Source: Moraxellaceae bacterium (GTDB taxonomy: Bacteria > Pseudomonadota > Gammaproteobacteria > Pseudomonadales > Moraxellaceae). From it: 64,000 nucleotides of DNA. Positions 62,580 to 64,000 of the stretch are shown in pieces. Position 1 is the stretch's first letter. Each line of letters opens with the position of its first letter. The stretch covers positions 16,684-80,683 of the forward strand of contig JAJFBF010000043.1 in the NCBI GenBank assembly GCA_020697295.1. The letters run 5' to 3'. The translations under genes and the position numbers were made by a program. The notes beneath the pieces are model-generated. The model searched no databases. It had not been told where the DNA came from and worked only from the letters and a program-made list of their open reading frames with translations.

Positions 62580-63389
62580 ATGCCCCCGCAGTTTGCCCGT
62601 CTCGCCATCGCACTTGCCGTCGCGGTGGCCGTCCTCTGGATACTCAATCCCTTCGTGGTCATCGGTCCCGGCGAGCGTGGCGTGGTGATGAACTTCGGCG
62701 CCGTCCAGAAGGAAATCATGGGCGAAGGCCTGCACATGCGCATCCCGCTGATGCAGCGCGTGGTCATCATGGACGTCAAGGTGCAGAAGGGTGAAGGCCA
62801 GGGCGATGCCGCCTCCAAGGACCTGCAGTCGGTCACCACCAACGTCGCCATCAACTATCACCTGGACCCGGCGCGCGTAGGCGAGACTTTCCAGACCGTG
62901 GGCACCCTGCAGGCGGTCAGCGACCGCATCATCCTGCCGGCGGTGCAGGAGTCGGTGAAGGCGGCCACGGCCCTGTACACGGCCGAGGAGCTGGTGTCGC
63001 GGCGCCAGGAAGTGCGTGACCAGATCCGCGCCCAGCTGCGCGAGCGCCTGACCAAAAACGGCGTCATCGTGGACGAGTTCTCCATCGTCAACTTTGCCTT
63101 TTCGCAGGAATTCAGCAACGCCATCGAGGCCAAGACCACGGCCGAGCAGTTCAAGCTCAAGGCCCTGCGCGACCTCGAGCGTATCCGCATCGAAGCCGAC
63201 CAGAAGATCAGCTCAGCCAAGGCCGAAGCCGAGTCCCTGCGCCTGCAGAGGGAAATCGTGACCCCTGACCTGATCGAGCTGCGCAAGATCGAGATGCAGC
63301 AGCGCGCCATCGAGAAGTGGGACGGCAAGCTGCCCCAGGTGACCGGCGGCGCCACGCCCTTTATCGACATCAAGCCGCCGGCGCGCTGA
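62580..63389 (+). CDS. Prohibitin-like SPFH protein
   Basis: 269 residues. One membrane helix at 7-27, an SPFH domain (VIGPGERGVVMNFGAVQ; LQSVTTNVAINYHLDP; VSDRIILPAVQESVKAAT) and a C-terminal coiled coil (FKLKALRDLERIRIEADQKI). Closer to prohibitins than to HflC by plan. Organises inner-membrane complexes. AAGGA precedes the ATG. Confidence 0.88.
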   Translation: MPPQFARLAIALAVAVAVLWILNPFVVIGPGERGVVMNFGAVQKEIMGEGLHMRIPLMQRVVIMDVKVQKGEGQGDAASKDLQSVTTNVAINYHLDPARVGETFQTVGTLQAVSDRIILPAVQESVKAATALYTAEELVSRRQEVRDQIRAQLRERLTKNGVIVDEFSIVNFAFSQEFSNAIEAKTTAEQFKLKALRDLERIRIEADQKISSAKAEAESLRLQREIVTPDLIELRKIEMQQRAIEKWDGKLPQVTGGATPFIDIKPPAR

Positions 63390-63404
63390 GCGTCATCTGG
63401 CAGG

Positions 63405-63435
63405 GAAAAAACCGGTCTTCGTGACCGGTTTTTTT
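63405..63435 (+). terminator. Terminator after the SPFH gene
   Basis: AAAAAACCGGTC, TTCGT loop, GACCGGTTTTTTT, beginning 16 bases after the stop. Confidence 0.92.
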
Positions 63436-63932
63436 ATGCCCGGTGCGGGCAGGCCTGTTGCGTGCTTCTTCCAGCCCTGATCCGGGGCGGGGCTCCGCCT
63501 GGGTCTTGCATCGCCCGGCCGGGCCATCGAGCGGCATTCGCCCGGACCAGTGCGGGGGCGGGGCAGGTCGGTCCCAGCCCGGATCCGGCGGGCTGCCGGT
63601 GGTGCGCTTCCGATTTGTATCCAGGGGGGGCGCCAGGGCTTCCCGCACCGGGTCATCCATGCCGCCCCTGGCCTTGCTGAGCCTCGACCAGCACTGCCAT
63701 CCCCCAATGGCAGTGTGTCCGCCCGGTCATTCTTATTGCCTCCTTTGCGTTAACAAACCCCCTCCAGATGCATACACTTGGGCACCCTGTGCGCCGGCCC
63801 GGACGCCCGCTTGGTATTTTCCAGGCTTTTGGGCTCCGGCTTCCCACAGTGCGCTGCGGCGACCTGCGGCCTCGTTCTCCCCGGGGCTAATCGTGCAGGC
63901 GAACGCTCACCATCCCACTACGGAGATCACTC
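63436..63932. other. Upstream region of fadB
   Basis: About 500 bases with no gene I can support. It should hold the fadB promoter. I looked for PsrA- or FadR-like palindromes and see none that is convincing. GGAG at 63922 is the ribosome site of fadB. Confidence 0.45.
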
Positions 63933-64000
63933 ATGATTTATTCGGGATCCGCCATCAGCGTCTCGCTGCTTGGCGACGGCATCGCTGAACTCAAATTCGA
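63933..64000 (+). CDS. fadB: FadB, fatty acid oxidation complex alpha subunit (partial, 5' end)
   Basis: The first 22 codons before the window ends. The opening MIYSGSAISVSLLGDG then IAELKF matches the start of FadB in Pseudomonas-like bacteria (MIYEGKAITV...GIVELKFD). The full protein is a hydratase/dehydrogenase of beta-oxidation. GGAG is 7 bases upstream of the ATG. Confidence 0.8.
   Translation, partial: MIYSGSAISVSLLGDGIAELKF

Noticed and set aside
63436-63932. Short open frames upstream of fadB
   Set aside because: They overlap on several frames, lack ribosome sites and show no family resemblance.

Overview
The window is a high-GC proteobacterial chromosome segment, most likely from a gammaproteobacterium. 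The evidence is the gene set: pdxB, yqcC, dsbD, tusA, purU, an RhlE-type helicase, a LonB-type protease, an OsmC-YcaO fusion, and a FadB start at the right edge that resembles Pseudomonas/Alcanivorax FadB. Genus cannot be decided from sequence alone. Most of the window is GC-rich. The stretch from about 22.3 to 28.9 kb is clearly AT-richer and foreign-looking.

Layout. 0-5.2 kb: a giant outer-membrane protein with three OmpA-like domains and a predicted barrel. 5.2-6.0 kb: a gene-free, repeat-rich spacer. 6.0-8.3 kb: a fatty-acid desaturase divergent from an AraC regulator. 8.3-16 kb: small metabolic and stress genes (two VOC proteins, OsmC-YcaO, GFA, AHSA1, SUFU). 16.1-22.1 kb: an accessory zone with a Phd/VapC pair, a class III cyclase, decayed toxin-antitoxin genes and two ~195-bp direct repeats. 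22.3-23.6 kb: a two-gene membrane module with a transglutaminase-like domain. 24.2-28.9 kb: an integron gene-cassette array without an integrase (CALIN). All its genes and attC sites read on the minus strand, and it includes a two-gene DUF5343 plus Swt1-type HEPN cassette. 29-36.3 kb: chromosomal genes including HD, HIT, cynS, purU, a small cyclase, a glutathione peroxidase, an AmpG-like transporter and tusA. 36.4-38.9 kb: a solute-binding protein and a MATE pump. 38.9-48.6 kb: a nine-gene minus-strand operon for an energised envelope machine (TolQ/ExbB-like, two ExbD-like, an AgmX/TonB-like protein, three TPR proteins, two small exported proteins). 49-64 kb: pdxB, a GGDEF protein, a DEAD-box helicase, tRNA-Val, proS carrying an apparent frameshift, a thioesterase, lonB, yqcC, dsbD, an SPFH protein and the start of fadB.

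How the parts fit. The 38.9-48.6 kb operon is tightly coupled, with several overlaps of 4 bases. It encodes an inner-membrane proton-driven motor, a periplasm-spanning TonB/AgmX-like arm and TPR lipoproteins, which resembles the Agl-Glt type of trans-envelope machine; its task is unknown. The cassette array carries AT-rich genes of mostly unknown function, two of them with a HEPN-type R-x4-H motif, so it is the best place in the window to look for an undescribed defence or toxin-antitoxin system.
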